Positions 8,772 to 17,955 of a stretch of 64,000 nucleotides of DNA are shown here, in pieces. Position numbers and translations under genes: made by a program. Numbering within the stretch: the stretch's first letter is position 1; each line of letters begins with the position of its first letter. The stretch comes from Allostella vacuolata (lineage in GTDB: Bacteria; Pseudomonadota; Alphaproteobacteria; ATCC43930; Allostellaceae). Location: positions 4,489,388-4,553,387 of the forward strand of contig AP019702.1 of NCBI GenBank assembly GCA_006739055.1, read 5' to 3'. The notes below the pieces were generated by a model that saw only the letters and a program-made list of their open reading frames with translations, did not search any database and was not told the origin of the DNA.

Positions 8772-10160
8772 ATGATCGTCGTCCGCGAATTCGCCGGCCG
8801 CCGCGTCCTGGTGCTGGGCCTTGCCCGCAGCGGGCTGGCGGCGGCGCGCGCGCTGGCCGCGGGCGGCGCGGAGGTGGTGGTGTGGGACGACCGGCCGGCC
8901 AACCGCGAGGCGGCGGCCAAGGCCGGCCTCGCCGTGGCCGACCCCGCGCACGAGGACTGGTCGCAGCTGGCGGCCCTGGTGATGAGCCCGGGCATACCCC
9001 TGACCCATCCGGCACCGCACCCGGCAGTGCTGGCCGCACGCGCGACCGGCGTGCCGGTGACGGGCGACATCGCGCTGCTGCGCCGGGCCCAGCCGGACGC
9101 CCGCATCTGCGCCATCACCGGCACCAACGGCAAGTCGACGACGACGGCGCTGATCGGCCATATCCTGAAGCAGGCCGGGGTCCCGGTCGCGGTCGGCGGC
9201 AACCTGGGCATCGCGGCCCTCGACCTGGCGCCGCTCGGCGCAGGCGGGGTCTATGTGCTGGAGCTGTCGTCCTTCCAGCTCGACCTGGTCGAGGACAGCC
9301 GGTTCGAGGTCGCGATCCTCCTCAACGTGGCGCCCGACCATCTCGACCGCCACGGCACGATGGCCGGCTACATCGCGGCCAAGCTGCGCATCTTCGCCGG
9401 CCAGCGGCCGGGCGACACCGCGATCGTCGGCATCGACGACGCGGTCGCCGCCGCCATCGCCGAGCAGCCGCGCCAGGCGGCACTCGTCCGCATCTCCGGC
9501 GGCGATCGCGCGGCCGATGTCCGGGTCGTGGGCGGCATGCTGACCGACGCCCAGGGCCCGGTCGCGGACCTGGACCTGGCCCCCACCCTGCCCGGCGGCC
9601 ACAACGCCCAGAACGCGGCCGCCGCCTTTGCCGCCTGCCGGGCGCTCGGGGTCGGACGCGATGCGATCGCGGCCGCCCTGCCCCGCTATCCGGGCCTGCC
9701 CCACCGGCAGGAGCTGGTCGCGGTCATCGACGGCGTCGCCTACGTCAACGACAGCAAGGCGACCAATGCCGACGCCGCCGCCTGCGCGCTCGGCTGCTAC
9801 GACGCGGTCTACTGGATCGCGGGCGGCGTCCCCAAGGAGGGCGGCATCGCCAGCCTCGCCCCGTATTTCCCGCGCGTCGCCCACGCCTTCCTGATCGGCG
9901 AGGCGGCGCCGGAATTCGCCCGCACGCTGGCCGGCCGGGTGCCGCACACGATGGCGGGCGACCTGCCCCAGGCGCTGCGCCTGGCCCAGGAGCGGGCGGC
10001 GGCCGAGCGCCGGTCGGGCGCCACCGTGCTGCTGTCGCCGGCCTGCGCCTCGTTCGACCAGTTCCGCGACTTCGAGGACCGCGGCGACCGGTTCCGCGCC
10101 CTCGTCACGTCCCTGCCGGGGCGGCGGGTGATCCTCGATCCGGCGGAGTCCGCGGCATGA
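8772..10160 (+). CDS. murD: UDP-MurNAc-L-alanine:D-glutamate ligase MurD
   Basis: MurD adds D-glutamate to UDP-MurNAc-L-alanine. The 462-aa protein starts with a Rossmann-like UDP-binding domain (VLVLGLARSGLAAARAL) and has the ATP loop GTNGKSTTTALIGHIL. Further family motifs are LELSSFQLD, LNVAPDHLDRHG and YVNDSKATNADA. The DKSAD-type C-terminal region is replaced by SPACASFDQFRDFEDRGDRF, which is normal for MurD. The stop overlaps the ftsW start (ATGA). Confidence 0.95.
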   Translation: MIVVREFAGRRVLVLGLARSGLAAARALAAGGAEVVVWDDRPANREAAAKAGLAVADPAHEDWSQLAALVMSPGIPLTHPAPHPAVLAARATGVPVTGDIALLRRAQPDARICAITGTNGKSTTTALIGHILKQAGVPVAVGGNLGIAALDLAPLGAGGVYVLELSSFQLDLVEDSRFEVAILLNVAPDHLDRHGTMAGYIAAKLRIFAGQRPGDTAIVGIDDAVAAAIAEQPRQAALVRISGGDRAADVRVVGGMLTDAQGPVADLDLAPTLPGGHNAQNAAAAFAACRALGVGRDAIAAALPRYPGLPHRQELVAVIDGVAYVNDSKATNADAAACALGCYDAVYWIAGGVPKEGGIASLAPYFPRVAHAFLIGEAAPEFARTLAGRVPHTMAGDLPQALRLAQERAAAERRSGATVLLSPACASFDQFRDFEDRGDRFRALVTSLPGRRVILDPAESAA

Positions 10161-11278
10161 CCACCATCCCCCGCACCGATACCTCGCTCTTCGGCCAGTG
10201 GTGGTGGACGGTCGACCGCTGGACCGTGTTCGCGCTGGCGGCGATCATCGGCATCGGCGCCGTCATGCTGCTGGCCGCGAGCCCGCCGGTGGCTGAGCGG
10301 ATCGGGCTGGAGCCCCTGCACTTCGTCAAGCGGCAGATGCTGGTGCTGCCGATGGCGATCGCCGTCATCTTCTTCGTCTCGCTGCAGCCGCCGCGGGTCA
10401 TCCGCCGCCTGGCGCTCGCCGTCTTCTCGGTCTCGCTGATCATGCTGGCGATGACCTTCCTGATCGGGGCCGAGATCAAGGGCGCGCGGCGCTGGATCTC
10501 CCTGCCCGGCATGTCGATCCAGCCCTCGGAGTTCGTGAAGCCGACCTTCGCCGTGCTGACCGCCTGGCTGCTGGCCCAGGGCAAGGCCAGCTCGCGCTTC
10601 CCGGGCGGCCTCGTCGCCGTCGCCCTGTTCGCGGTCATCGTCGCCATGCTGCTGAAGCAGCCCGACCTTGGCATGGCCGTGGTGGTGGGGGCGGTGTGGT
10701 TCGTCCAGATCTTCCTGGCCGGCCTGCCGATCCTGCTGGTGGTGGTGCTGGGCGCGCTCGGCCTGACCGGGCTGTTCGGCGCCTACATCCTGCTGCCGCA
10801 CGTCACCAGCCGCATCAACCGCTTCCTCGACCCCGCCGCCGGCGACAGCTACCAGATCGACCGCTCGATCGAGGCCTTCACCAATGGCGGGCTGTTCGGC
10901 CGCGGTCCCGGCGAGGGCACGATCAAGAACTGGTTGCCGGACGCCCATGCCGACTTCGTCTTCGCGGTCGCGGGCGAGGAGCTGGGGCTGATCGCCTGCC
11001 TCTTCATCGTCCTGCTGTTCGCGGTCGTCGTCGTCCGCAGCGTCCTGCGGGTGACCAGCGAGCAGAGCCTGTTCGTCATCCTGGCCGCGGCCGGGGTCGC
11101 GACCCAGCTCGGCCTGCAGGCGATCATCAACATGGCCTCGTCCCTGCACCTGATGCCGACCAAGGGCATGACGCTGCCCTTCATCAGCTATGGCGGCTCG
11201 TCGATGCTGGCGCTGGCGCTCGGCACCGGCATGCTGCTGGCGCTGACCCGGCGGCGCTTCGGCGGCATCGAGCCATGA
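10157..11278 (+). CDS. ftsW: Septal peptidoglycan glycosyltransferase FtsW
   Basis: FtsW is the SEDS-family polymerase that builds septal glycan strands with FtsI. The 373-aa product is strongly hydrophobic, with about ten membrane segments. SEDS motifs are visible: KGARRWI, QPSEFVKP, LLKQPDLGMAVVV and the C-terminal PFISYGGSSMLALALG. The N-terminus (MTTIPRTDTSLFGQWWWTVD) precedes the first membrane segment, as in other alphaproteobacterial FtsW proteins. The start overlaps the murD stop. Its own stop overlaps a five-codon ORF that leads into murG. Confidence 0.95.
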   Translation: MTTIPRTDTSLFGQWWWTVDRWTVFALAAIIGIGAVMLLAASPPVAERIGLEPLHFVKRQMLVLPMAIAVIFFVSLQPPRVIRRLALAVFSVSLIMLAMTFLIGAEIKGARRWISLPGMSIQPSEFVKPTFAVLTAWLLAQGKASSRFPGGLVAVALFAVIVAMLLKQPDLGMAVVVGAVWFVQIFLAGLPILLVVVLGALGLTGLFGAYILLPHVTSRINRFLDPAAGDSYQIDRSIEAFTNGGLFGRGPGEGTIKNWLPDAHADFVFAVAGEELGLIACLFIVLLFAVVVVRSVLRVTSEQSLFVILAAAGVATQLGLQAIINMASSLHLMPTKGMTLPFISYGGSSMLALALGTGMLLALTRRRFGGIEP

Positions 11279-11292
11279 CCGTGCGCCCATGA
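11275..11292 (+). other. Five-codon ORF linking ftsW to murG
   Basis: ATG at 11275 overlaps the ftsW stop. The frame reads M-T-V-R-P and stops at 11290-11292, overlapping the murG ATG (11289-11291). murG itself begins M-T-V-R, so the mini-ORF duplicates its first four codons, with differences only at wobble bases (GTG/GTA, CGC/CGG). No Shine-Dalgarno sequence precedes murG. A ribosome leaving ftsW could step through this frame and restart. Whether it is translated is not known. Confidence 0.35.
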
Positions 11293-12404
11293 CCGTACGG
11301 ATCGTCCTTGCCGCCGGCGGCACCGGCGGCCACCTGTTCCCGGCCGAGGCGCTGGCGCGGATCCTGGTTGCGCGCGGCGCCGAGCCGGTGCTGGTGACCG
11401 ACCCGCGCACCAGCGGCTTCGCCACCGACCTGCCGGGCCTGGCCGTCCACCGCCTGCCGCTGCAGCCGATGCGCGGCGGCGTGGTCGGGCGCATCCGCGG
11501 CGGGCTCGGCCTGTGCGCCGGCACGCTGGCCGCACGCGGCCTGCTGCGCCGCCTGGCGCCCGACGCCATCGTCGGCTTCGGCGGCTACCCCTCGGTGCCG
11601 ACCGTCTTCGCCGGCCGCAACCTCGGCCGGCCGATCCTGCTGCACGAGCAGAACGCGGTGCTGGGCAAGGCCAACCGCATGCTGGCGGGGCGCGCGACCC
11701 GCATCGCCACCTCCTTCCCCACCCTGCGCCTGCTCGATCCGGGGCTGGCGTCCAAGGTCGTCGAGACGGGCAACCCCGTCCGGCCGGCCATCGCCGCGCT
11801 CAACAGGCAGCCCTACGCGCCGCCCGCCGCGGGCGGCCCGATCGAGATCCTGGTGATGGGCGGCAGCCAGGGCGCCGCCGTCTTCGCGACCCGCCTGCCC
11901 GAGGCGCTGGCGCGCCTGCCCGACGCGCTCCGTGTCCGCCTGCGCCTGACGCAGCAGGCGCGCGCCGACGACGTGGAGCCGGTGCGCGCCGCCTATGCCC
12001 GGATGGGCATCCCGGCCGTGGTCGAGCGCTTCTTCGCCGACGTGCCGGACCGGCTGGCCCGCGCCCATCTGGTGGTGTCGCGCTCCGGCGCCTCGACCGT
12101 GGCCGAGATCGCGGCAGCCGGCCGGCCCTCCCTGCTGGTGCCCTACCCGCACGCGGCCGACGACCACCAGACCGACAATGCCGGCCATCTGGTCCGCGCC
12201 GGGGCCGCCTGGCTGGCGCCCGAAGGCACGGTCGACGCGGCCGGCCTGGCCGCCCTGCTGGCGGGCGTGCTGGACGACCCCGCCCGGCTGGCCGCCGCCG
12301 CGGCCGCCGCGCGCGGCCTTGGCCGTCCGGACGCGGCCGACCGGCTGGCCGATGCCGTCCTGGCGCTGGTCGCCATTCCCCCCGCGATGGAGCGCGCGGC
12401 ATGA
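11289..12404 (+). CDS. murG: Lipid II synthase MurG
   Basis: MurG is the peripheral membrane GT28 glycosyltransferase that adds GlcNAc from UDP-GlcNAc to lipid I. The 371-aa protein has the N-terminal acceptor motif [24 protein letters not shown] and [14 protein letters not shown]. In the C-terminal UDP-sugar domain are GGSQGA and [11 protein letters not shown], followed by [16 protein letters not shown]. The ATG at 11289 is preferred because [14 protein letters not shown] is the normal family N-terminus. It lacks a Shine-Dalgarno sequence and follows the mini-ORF. The stop overlaps the murC start. Confidence 0.95.
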   Translation: MTVRIVLAAGGTGGHLFPAEALARILVARGAEPVLVTDPRTSGFATDLPGLAVHRLPLQPMRGGVVGRIRGGLGLCAGTLAARGLLRRLAPDAIVGFGGYPSVPTVFAGRNLGRPILLHEQNAVLGKANRMLAGRATRIATSFPTLRLLDPGLASKVVETGNPVRPAIAALNRQPYAPPAAGGPIEILVMGGSQGAAVFATRLPEALARLPDALRVRLRLTQQARADDVEPVRAAYARMGIPAVVERFFADVPDRLARAHLVVSRSGASTVAEIAAAGRPSLLVPYPHAADDHQTDNAGHLVRAGAAWLAPEGTVDAAGLAALLAGVLDDPARLAAAAAAARGLGRPDAADRLADAVLALVAIPPAMERAA

Positions 12405-13852
12405 GGACCATCCCGCTTTCCATCGGCACGATCCATTTCGTCGGCATCGGCGGCATCGGCATGAGCGGCATCGCCGAGGTGCTGCACCAGCTGGGCTACG
12501 CCGTGCAGGGCAGCGACGTCGCCGACGGCGCCAACGTCCAGCGCCTGCGCCGGCAGGGCATCGCCGTGGCCATCGGCCACCGCGCCGAGAATCTGGGGCA
12601 GGCCCAGGTGGTCGTGGTGTCCTCGGCCATCAAGGCCGACAATCCCGAGGTGGCCGACGCCCGCGCCCGCCTGCTGCCGGTGGTCCGCCGGGCCGAGATG
12701 CTGGGCGAACTGATGCGGCTGCGCTGGTCGGTCGCCATCGCCGGCACCCACGGCAAGACCACCACCACCTCGATGGTGGCGGCGATGCTGGACGCGGCCG
12801 ACATGGAGCCGACCGTCATCAATGGCGGCATCATCAACGCCTACGGCACCAACGCGCGCATCGGCCAGGGCGAGTGGATGGTGGTGGAGGCGGACGAGTC
12901 CGACGGCACCTTCATCAAGCTGCCGGCGACGATCGCGGTCGTCACCAACATCGACCCCGAGCATCTCGACTTCTACAAGACCTTCGAGGCCGAACAGCGC
13001 GCCTTCGTCCAGTTCGTCGAGAACCTGCCCTTCTACGGCTTCGCCGTGCTGTGCATCGACCATCCGGTGGTGCAGGCGATGATCCCGCTGGTATCCGACC
13101 GCCGGGTCATCACCTACGGGCTGACGCCGCAGGCCGACGTGCGCGCGGTCAATGTCCGCATCGCGGCCGGCGGCAGCCGCTTCGACGTGGTCGTGTCGGA
13201 CCGCTTCCACGACACCCAGCGGACGATCGAGGGCATGAGCATGTCGATGCTGGGCGAGCACAACGTGCAGAACGCCCTGGCCGCGATCACCGTCGGCATC
13301 GAGATGGGCTTCGACGACGACGTCATCCGCCGCGGGCTCGCGAGCTTCGCCGGGGTGAAGCGGCGCTTCACCCGCACCGGCGAGGCCAACGGCATCACCG
13401 TGATCGACGACTACGGCCACCACCCGGTCGAGATCGCGGCCGTCCTGAAGGCCGCCCGCCAGGCCACCCGCCGCGGCGTGGTCGCGGTCGTCCAGCCGCA
13501 CCGCTACAGCCGGCTCGCCAGCCTGTTCGAGGATTTCTGCACCTGCTTCAACGACGCCGACACGGTGATCGTGGCCGACGTCTACGCGGCCGGCGAGGCG
13601 CCCATGCCCGGCATCGACCGCGACGCGCTGGTCGAGGGGCTGCGCGCCCATGGCCATCGCCATGTCGTGGCGCTCGCCGGCCCGGACGCGCTGGCCCCGC
13701 TGGTGCGCGACACGGCGCGCGCCGGCGACCTGGTGATCTGCCTCGGCGCCGGCTCGATCACCCAGTGGGCGCACGCCCTGCCGGGACAGCTCGACCGCAG
13801 CCAGATCGACCGCAGCCAGGCCGACCGCCATCCGGGAGCGGCCCACGCATGA
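12401..13852 (+). CDS. murC: UDP-MurNAc:L-alanine ligase MurC
   Basis: MurC adds the first amino acid, L-alanine, to UDP-MurNAc. The 483-aa product begins with the dinucleotide-like [18 protein letters not shown], has the ATP loop [11 protein letters not shown] and EADESDGTF, and the C-domain [11 protein letters not shown] and QPHRYSR. The last 20 or so residues carry a short hydrophilic repeat, [12 protein letters not shown], beyond the usual family end. It overlaps murG and murB by ATGA at both ends. Confidence 0.95.
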   Translation: MRTIPLSIGTIHFVGIGGIGMSGIAEVLHQLGYAVQGSDVADGANVQRLRRQGIAVAIGHRAENLGQAQVVVVSSAIKADNPEVADARARLLPVVRRAEMLGELMRLRWSVAIAGTHGKTTTTSMVAAMLDAADMEPTVINGGIINAYGTNARIGQGEWMVVEADESDGTFIKLPATIAVVTNIDPEHLDFYKTFEAEQRAFVQFVENLPFYGFAVLCIDHPVVQAMIPLVSDRRVITYGLTPQADVRAVNVRIAAGGSRFDVVVSDRFHDTQRTIEGMSMSMLGEHNVQNALAAITVGIEMGFDDDVIRRGLASFAGVKRRFTRTGEANGITVIDDYGHHPVEIAAVLKAARQATRRGVVAVVQPHRYSRLASLFEDFCTCFNDADTVIVADVYAAGEAPMPGIDRDALVEGLRAHGHRHVVALAGPDALAPLVRDTARAGDLVICLGAGSITQWAHALPGQLDRSQIDRSQADRHPGAAHA

Positions 13853-14802
13853 TCGCCGCCCGCCTTCCGCAGCGCCTGGTCGACCGGCTGCCGTCGGTGC
13901 GCGGACGGCTGTCCGAAGGTGCGGCGCTGGCGCCGGTCACCTGGTTCCGCGTCGGCGGCGCGGCGGAGGTGATGTTCCGCCCGGCCGACGCCGACGACCT
14001 GGCCGAGTTCCTGGCCGCCTGCCCGGCCGACGTGCCGGTGACGCCGATCGGCGTCGCCTCCAACCTGCTGGTGCGCGACGGCGGTATCCCGGGCGTGGTG
14101 GTGCGGCTCGGCCGCGGCTTCGCCGGGATCGCCGCCGACGGGCTGCACCTGACCGCGGGCGCGGCCGCCCTCGACGTCAACGTGGCGATCGTCGCCCGCG
14201 ACGCCGGGCTGGCCGGACTGGAATTCCTGGCCGGCGTGCCCGGCACGATCGGCGGCGGCCTGCGCATGAATGCCGGCTGCTACGGCCGCGAGATGGCCGA
14301 CGCGCTGGTCGAGCTGGAGGCGATCGACCGGCAGGGCCGGCGCCACCGCGTGCCGGCGGCCGAGGCCGGCCTCGGCTACCGCCATTGCGGACTGCCGGAC
14401 GACTGGATCTTCACCGCCGCCACCTTCGCCGGCACCCCCGACGAGCCGGACCGGATCGGCCAGCGCATGGCGCTGCTGGCCCGCCAGCGCGAGGAGACCC
14501 AGCCGATCCGGGCGCGGACCGGCGGCAGCACCTTCGCCAACCCGGCCGGCGAGAAGGCCTGGGCCCTGGTCGACCGCGCCGGCTGCCGCGGCCTGCGCCT
14601 GGGCGGCGCGGCGGTGTCGGAGAAGCACTGCAACTTCCTGATCAACCTCGGCACCGCGACCGCGGCCGACATCGAGGGGCTGGGCGAGGAGGTCCGGCGC
14701 CGGGTCGCCTCGACCAGCGGCATCGTCCTTGCCTGGGAGATCCGGCGGGTCGGCGTGGCCGGCACGCAGCGCGCGAATCCCGCTATAGAGGTTTCCCGAT
14801 GA
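13849..14802 (+). CDS. murB: UDP-N-acetylenolpyruvoylglucosamine reductase MurB
   Basis: MurB is the FAD-containing, NADPH-dependent reductase that converts enolpyruvyl-UDP-GlcNAc into UDP-MurNAc. In the 317-aa product the FAD-binding region shows [27 protein letters not shown] and [26 protein letters not shown] holds the family serine used as proton donor, and [19 protein letters not shown] is the C-terminal signature. It appears to be the short type lacking the loop of E. coli MurB. Coupled to murC and ddl by ATGA overlaps. Confidence 0.95.
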   Translation: MIAARLPQRLVDRLPSVRGRLSEGAALAPVTWFRVGGAAEVMFRPADADDLAEFLAACPADVPVTPIGVASNLLVRDGGIPGVVVRLGRGFAGIAADGLHLTAGAAALDVNVAIVARDAGLAGLEFLAGVPGTIGGGLRMNAGCYGREMADALVELEAIDRQGRRHRVPAAEAGLGYRHCGLPDDWIFTAATFAGTPDEPDRIGQRMALLARQREETQPIRARTGGSTFANPAGEKAWALVDRAGCRGLRLGGAAVSEKHCNFLINLGTATAADIEGLGEEVRRRVASTSGIVLAWEIRRVGVAGTQRANPAIEVSR

Positions 14803-15719
14803 GCAAACGCGTCGCCGTGCTGATGGGTGGCTGGTCCGCCGAACGCGAAGTGTCGCTGGCCTCCGGCCGCGACTGCGCGGCGGCGCTGCGCGAGGCCGGG
14901 TACGAGGTCGAGACGATCGATGTCGGTCGCGACCTCTCTGCCCTCATCCGCCAGCTCACGCCGCGTCCCGACGTCGTCTTCAACGCCCTGCACGGCACTG
15001 GCGGCGAGGACGGGACGATCCAGGGCGTGCTCGACTTCATGGGCCTGCCCTACACCCATTCCGGCCTGCTCGCCTCGGCGCTGGCGATGGACAAGCCGGC
15101 CGCCAAGCGCATCTTCGCCGCCGCCGGACTGCGCTGCCCCGAGGGCCGGGTGCTGCCGCTCGACCGGCTGGGCGACGGCGAGCCCCTGCCCCGGCCCTAT
15201 GTGCTGAAGCCGACGCACGAGGGCTCCAGCGTCGGCGTGGTGATCGTCCGCGAGGGGCAGAACGCCCCGCCGCCCAGCGTCGGCGACTGGCCGTTCGGCC
15301 GCGACGTGCTGGCCGAACGGTTCATCCCCGGCCGCGAGCTGACGGTGGCGGTGATGGGCGACCGGGCCCTGGGCGCGCTGGAGATCCGGCCCCGCGGCGA
15401 GTTCTACGACTACACGGCCAAGTACGCCGAGGGCGGGTCGCTCCATGTGGCGCCGACCGACCTGCCGCCGGACATCTATGCCGAGGCGCTCGACATGGCG
15501 CTGCGCGCCCATCGCGCGCTCGGCTGCCGCGGCGTCAGCCGCGCCGACCTGCGCTACGACGATACCGGCCAGGGCCGCGGCGACCTCTACCTGCTGGAGA
15601 TCAACACCCAGCCCGGCATGACCCCGACCTCGCTGGTGCCGGAGATCGCGGCGGCGGCCGGATACTCGTTCCCGGCTCTGGTGTCGTGGATGGTGGAGGA
15701 GGCCCGATGCGGCTCCTGA
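14799..15719 (+). CDS. ddl: D-alanine:D-alanine ligase
   Basis: Ddl is an ATP-grasp enzyme that makes the D-Ala-D-Ala dipeptide used by MurF. The 306-aa protein has the N-terminal motif VLMGGWSAEREVSLASG, FNALHGTGGEDGTIQG, PYTHSGLLASALAMDK and the C-terminal LLEINTQPGMTPTSLVPEIA with metal and ATP ligands. The ATG at 14799 overlaps the murB stop. Its own 3' end overlaps ftsQ by 13 bp. Confidence 0.95.
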   Translation: MSKRVAVLMGGWSAEREVSLASGRDCAAALREAGYEVETIDVGRDLSALIRQLTPRPDVVFNALHGTGGEDGTIQGVLDFMGLPYTHSGLLASALAMDKPAAKRIFAAAGLRCPEGRVLPLDRLGDGEPLPRPYVLKPTHEGSSVGVVIVREGQNAPPPSVGDWPFGRDVLAERFIPGRELTVAVMGDRALGALEIRPRGEFYDYTAKYAEGGSLHVAPTDLPPDIYAEALDMALRAHRALGCRGVSRADLRYDDTGQGRGDLYLLEINTQPGMTPTSLVPEIAAAAGYSFPALVSWMVEEARCGS

Positions 15720-16579
15720 ATCTTCGCATCGCGCTCTTCGGCCAGCGCCGCGACAAGACCGGCCGCCGGGTCGCCCAGCGCCGGGTCTGGCCGCGCTGGG
15801 TCCGCCCGGCCGCGACCGCGACGGCGGCCCTGGGCGCGGTGCTGGTGGTGTTCGTCGGCTGGCTCGCCTGGAAGGACGGCTGGGCCGACCGGCAGGCGGC
15901 GGCCGCGCTCGACCAGTTCGTCTTCGCCACCGCCGATGCCGGCCTGGCGGTCGAGGAGATCCTGGTCGAGGGCCGGCTGCACACACCGCGCGAATCGATC
16001 CTGTCGGCGGTCGACGCCCATCGCGGCACGCCGCTGCTGTCGATCGACCCCGGCACCGTGAAGGAGCGGCTGGAGGGGCTGCCCTGGATCCGCTCGGCTG
16101 CGGTCGAGCGGCAGCTGCCGGGCACGCTCTTCATCCGCCTGGTGGAACGGCGCCCGATGGCCGTGTGGCAGCGCCGCGGCCAGCTGGTGCTGATCGACGA
16201 GCAGGGCCGCGAGCTGGGCGACGAGGGCATCGAGTATTTCCCCCGCCTGCCCTTCATCGTCGGCGAGGACGCGCACACGGTCGCGGCCGAGATGGTGGCG
16301 ATGCTGGCAGCCGAGCCCAGCCTGCGCGGCCGGGTCGTCTCGGCGGTGCGGGTCGGCGGCCGGCGCTGGAACCTGCAGCTCGACAACGGCATCGAGGTGC
16401 GCCTGCCCGAGGAGCGCGCGCCGGAGGCCTGGGCCGAAGTCGCTTCGCTCGATCGCTCGCAGAAGCTGCTGTCGCGCCAGGTGACCGTGGTCGACCTGCG
16501 CGACCCCAGCCGCATCAGCCTGCGCCGGGCTCGGGACACCGGCACCGGCCAAGTCGGCAAGAAGGACCGCGACGCATGA
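15707..16579 (+). CDS. ftsQ: Cell division protein FtsQ
   Basis: FtsQ is the bitopic scaffold of the FtsQLB complex. The 290-aa product has a basic cytoplasmic N-terminus (GQRRDKTGRRVAQRRVWPR), one membrane segment at about residues 38-58, a POTRA domain starting near VEEILVEGRLHTPRESIL, and the FtsQ domain with ERRPMAVWQ and DLRDPSRISLR. A GTG 21 bases upstream would add seven glycine-rich residues. The ATG at 15707 is preferred because GGAGGAGG lies just before it. It ends in a chain of ATGA overlaps leading to ftsA. Confidence 0.9.
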   Translation: MRLLNLRIALFGQRRDKTGRRVAQRRVWPRWVRPAATATAALGAVLVVFVGWLAWKDGWADRQAAAALDQFVFATADAGLAVEEILVEGRLHTPRESILSAVDAHRGTPLLSIDPGTVKERLEGLPWIRSAAVERQLPGTLFIRLVERRPMAVWQRRGQLVLIDEQGRELGDEGIEYFPRLPFIVGEDAHTVAAEMVAMLAAEPSLRGRVVSAVRVGGRRWNLQLDNGIEVRLPEERAPEAWAEVASLDRSQKLLSRQVTVVDLRDPSRISLRRARDTGTGQVGKKDRDA

Positions 16580-16610
16580 GGGCGGTCCCATGAAAGCCCT
16601 GGAATCATGA
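16576..16610 (+). other. Two chained mini-ORFs between ftsQ and ftsA
   Basis: ATG at 16576 overlaps the ftsQ stop and encodes M-R-A-V-P-stop (16576-16593). That stop overlaps a second ATG at 16590, which encodes M-K-A-L-E-S-stop (16590-16610). The second stop overlaps the ftsA ATG at 16607. ftsA begins M-K-A-L, so the second mini-ORF repeats its first four codons with only wobble differences (AAA/AAG, GCC/GCT, CTG/TTG). All joins are ATGA. Function as a reinitiation relay is inferred only from this arrangement. Confidence 0.35.
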
Positions 16611-17854
16611 AGGCTTTGGCCCGCCCCCGCGGCCCGATCGTCGCCGTCGACGTCGGCACGACCAAGACGTGCTGCTTCATCGCGCGCGCCGACGAGGGCC
16701 AGTTGCAGATCCTGGGCATCGGCCACCAGGCATCGCACGGCATGCGCGCGGGCACGATCCTCGACATGGAGACGGTGACCACGTCGCTGACCAACGCGGT
16801 CGATGCCGCCGAGAAGATGCTGGGCGACCGCATCCGCGACGTGTTCGTCAACGTCTCGGGCGGCCAGCCGACCTCGCGCATGGTCACGGTCGACATGGCG
16901 CTCTCGGGCCGGGAGATCGACGATGCCGACGTGCGCCGGCTGCACGAGCACGGCCGCGCGATGGTCGAGCCCGGCGACCGGCACCTGCTGCATTCCATCC
17001 CCACGACCTACGTCGTCGACGGCAACCGCGGCATCCGCGACCCGCGCGGCATGTATGGCGAGCGCCTGGGGGTGCAGGTCCACACCATCACCGCTGCGGC
17101 CAGCGCCGTCCGCAACCTGGCGCTCTGCGCGAGCCGCGCCCAGCTGGAGATCGAGGGCCTCGTCTCCTCGCCCTTCGCGGCGGGCCTCGCCTGCCTGGTC
17201 GAGGACGAGATGGACCTCGGCGTCACCATCATCGACATGGGCGGCGGCACGACCTCGATGGCGGTCTTCTTCGACGGCAAGGCGGTCTTCACCGACGTCG
17301 TGCCGATCGGCGGGGCCCACGTCACCAGCGACATCGCCCGCGGCCTGTCGACGCCGACCGTGCATGCCGAGCGCATGAAGACGCTCTACGGCAGCTGCAT
17401 CGGCTCGCCGGCCGACGAACGCGAGACGTTCATGGTGCCCCAGGTCGGCGAGGACGACGACGGCCAGGGCAGCCAGATCCCCAAGTCCTTTCTCGTCGAC
17501 ATCATCCGCCCGCGCCTGGAGGAGACGCTCGAGCTCGTCCGCGCGCGGCTGGAGGCGAGCGGCCTCGACAAGGTGGCCGGTCGCCGCGTGGTGCTGACGG
17601 GCGGGGCCAGCCAGCTCCCTGGGATCCGGGACCTGGCCGGCCAGGTGCTCGACAAACAGGTGCGACTCGGGAGGCCGATCCGCATCTCCGGGCTGGCCGA
17701 AGCGGCGGGGGGGCCCGCCTTTTCGGTCTGTGCCGGGCTGCTGCACTACGCCCTGGTGCAGCGGGCCGAGGAGCCGGCCAACGGCCGTTCCGGCCGTTCC
17801 TCGGAAAAGGGTTACTTCGGCCGCTTCAGTAGTTGGTTGAAGGAGAACTTCTGA
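16607..17854 (+). CDS. ftsA: Cell division protein FtsA
   Basis: FtsA is the actin-like ATPase that tethers FtsZ to the membrane and recruits later division proteins. The 415-aa protein has the phosphate-1 loop VAVDVGTTKTCCF near residue 14, NVSGGQPTSRMV, the phosphate-2 motif TIIDMGGGTTSMAVF, and VLTGGASQLPG. The C-terminal GYFGRFSSWLKENF is the amphipathic membrane-targeting helix. The 1C domain characteristic of FtsA lies between residues of about 80 and 160. The gap to ftsZ is 101 bp and may hold an extra promoter. Confidence 0.95.
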   Translation: MKALARPRGPIVAVDVGTTKTCCFIARADEGQLQILGIGHQASHGMRAGTILDMETVTTSLTNAVDAAEKMLGDRIRDVFVNVSGGQPTSRMVTVDMALSGREIDDADVRRLHEHGRAMVEPGDRHLLHSIPTTYVVDGNRGIRDPRGMYGERLGVQVHTITAAASAVRNLALCASRAQLEIEGLVSSPFAAGLACLVEDEMDLGVTIIDMGGGTTSMAVFFDGKAVFTDVVPIGGAHVTSDIARGLSTPTVHAERMKTLYGSCIGSPADERETFMVPQVGEDDDGQGSQIPKSFLVDIIRPRLEETLELVRARLEASGLDKVAGRRVVLTGGASQLPGIRDLAGQVLDKQVRLGRPIRISGLAEAAGGPAFSVCAGLLHYALVQRAEEPANGRSGRSSEKGYFGRFSSWLKENF

Positions 17855-17892
17855 TGCAAGTCGCTTTTCGTCCGACCACACGATCTGGGGTA

Positions 17893-17922
17893 TCGACAAT
17901 CCCGGTCTACCGCCCCTAGTCT
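17893..17922 (+). promoter_or_regulatory. ftsZ: Candidate ftsZ promoter in the ftsA-ftsZ gap
   Basis: TCGACA (17893-17898) and TAGTCT (17917-17922) are spaced by 18 bases in the 101-bp gap between ftsA and ftsZ. This is the only clear gap within the dcw cluster. Separate ftsZ promoters are known in other alphaproteobacteria such as Caulobacter. The match is modest, and no TTAA-N7-TTAA CtrA box was seen. Confidence 0.3.
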
Positions 17923-17955
17923 GAATCACGACAGCTCCGAACCCGGAGGAAGCCC

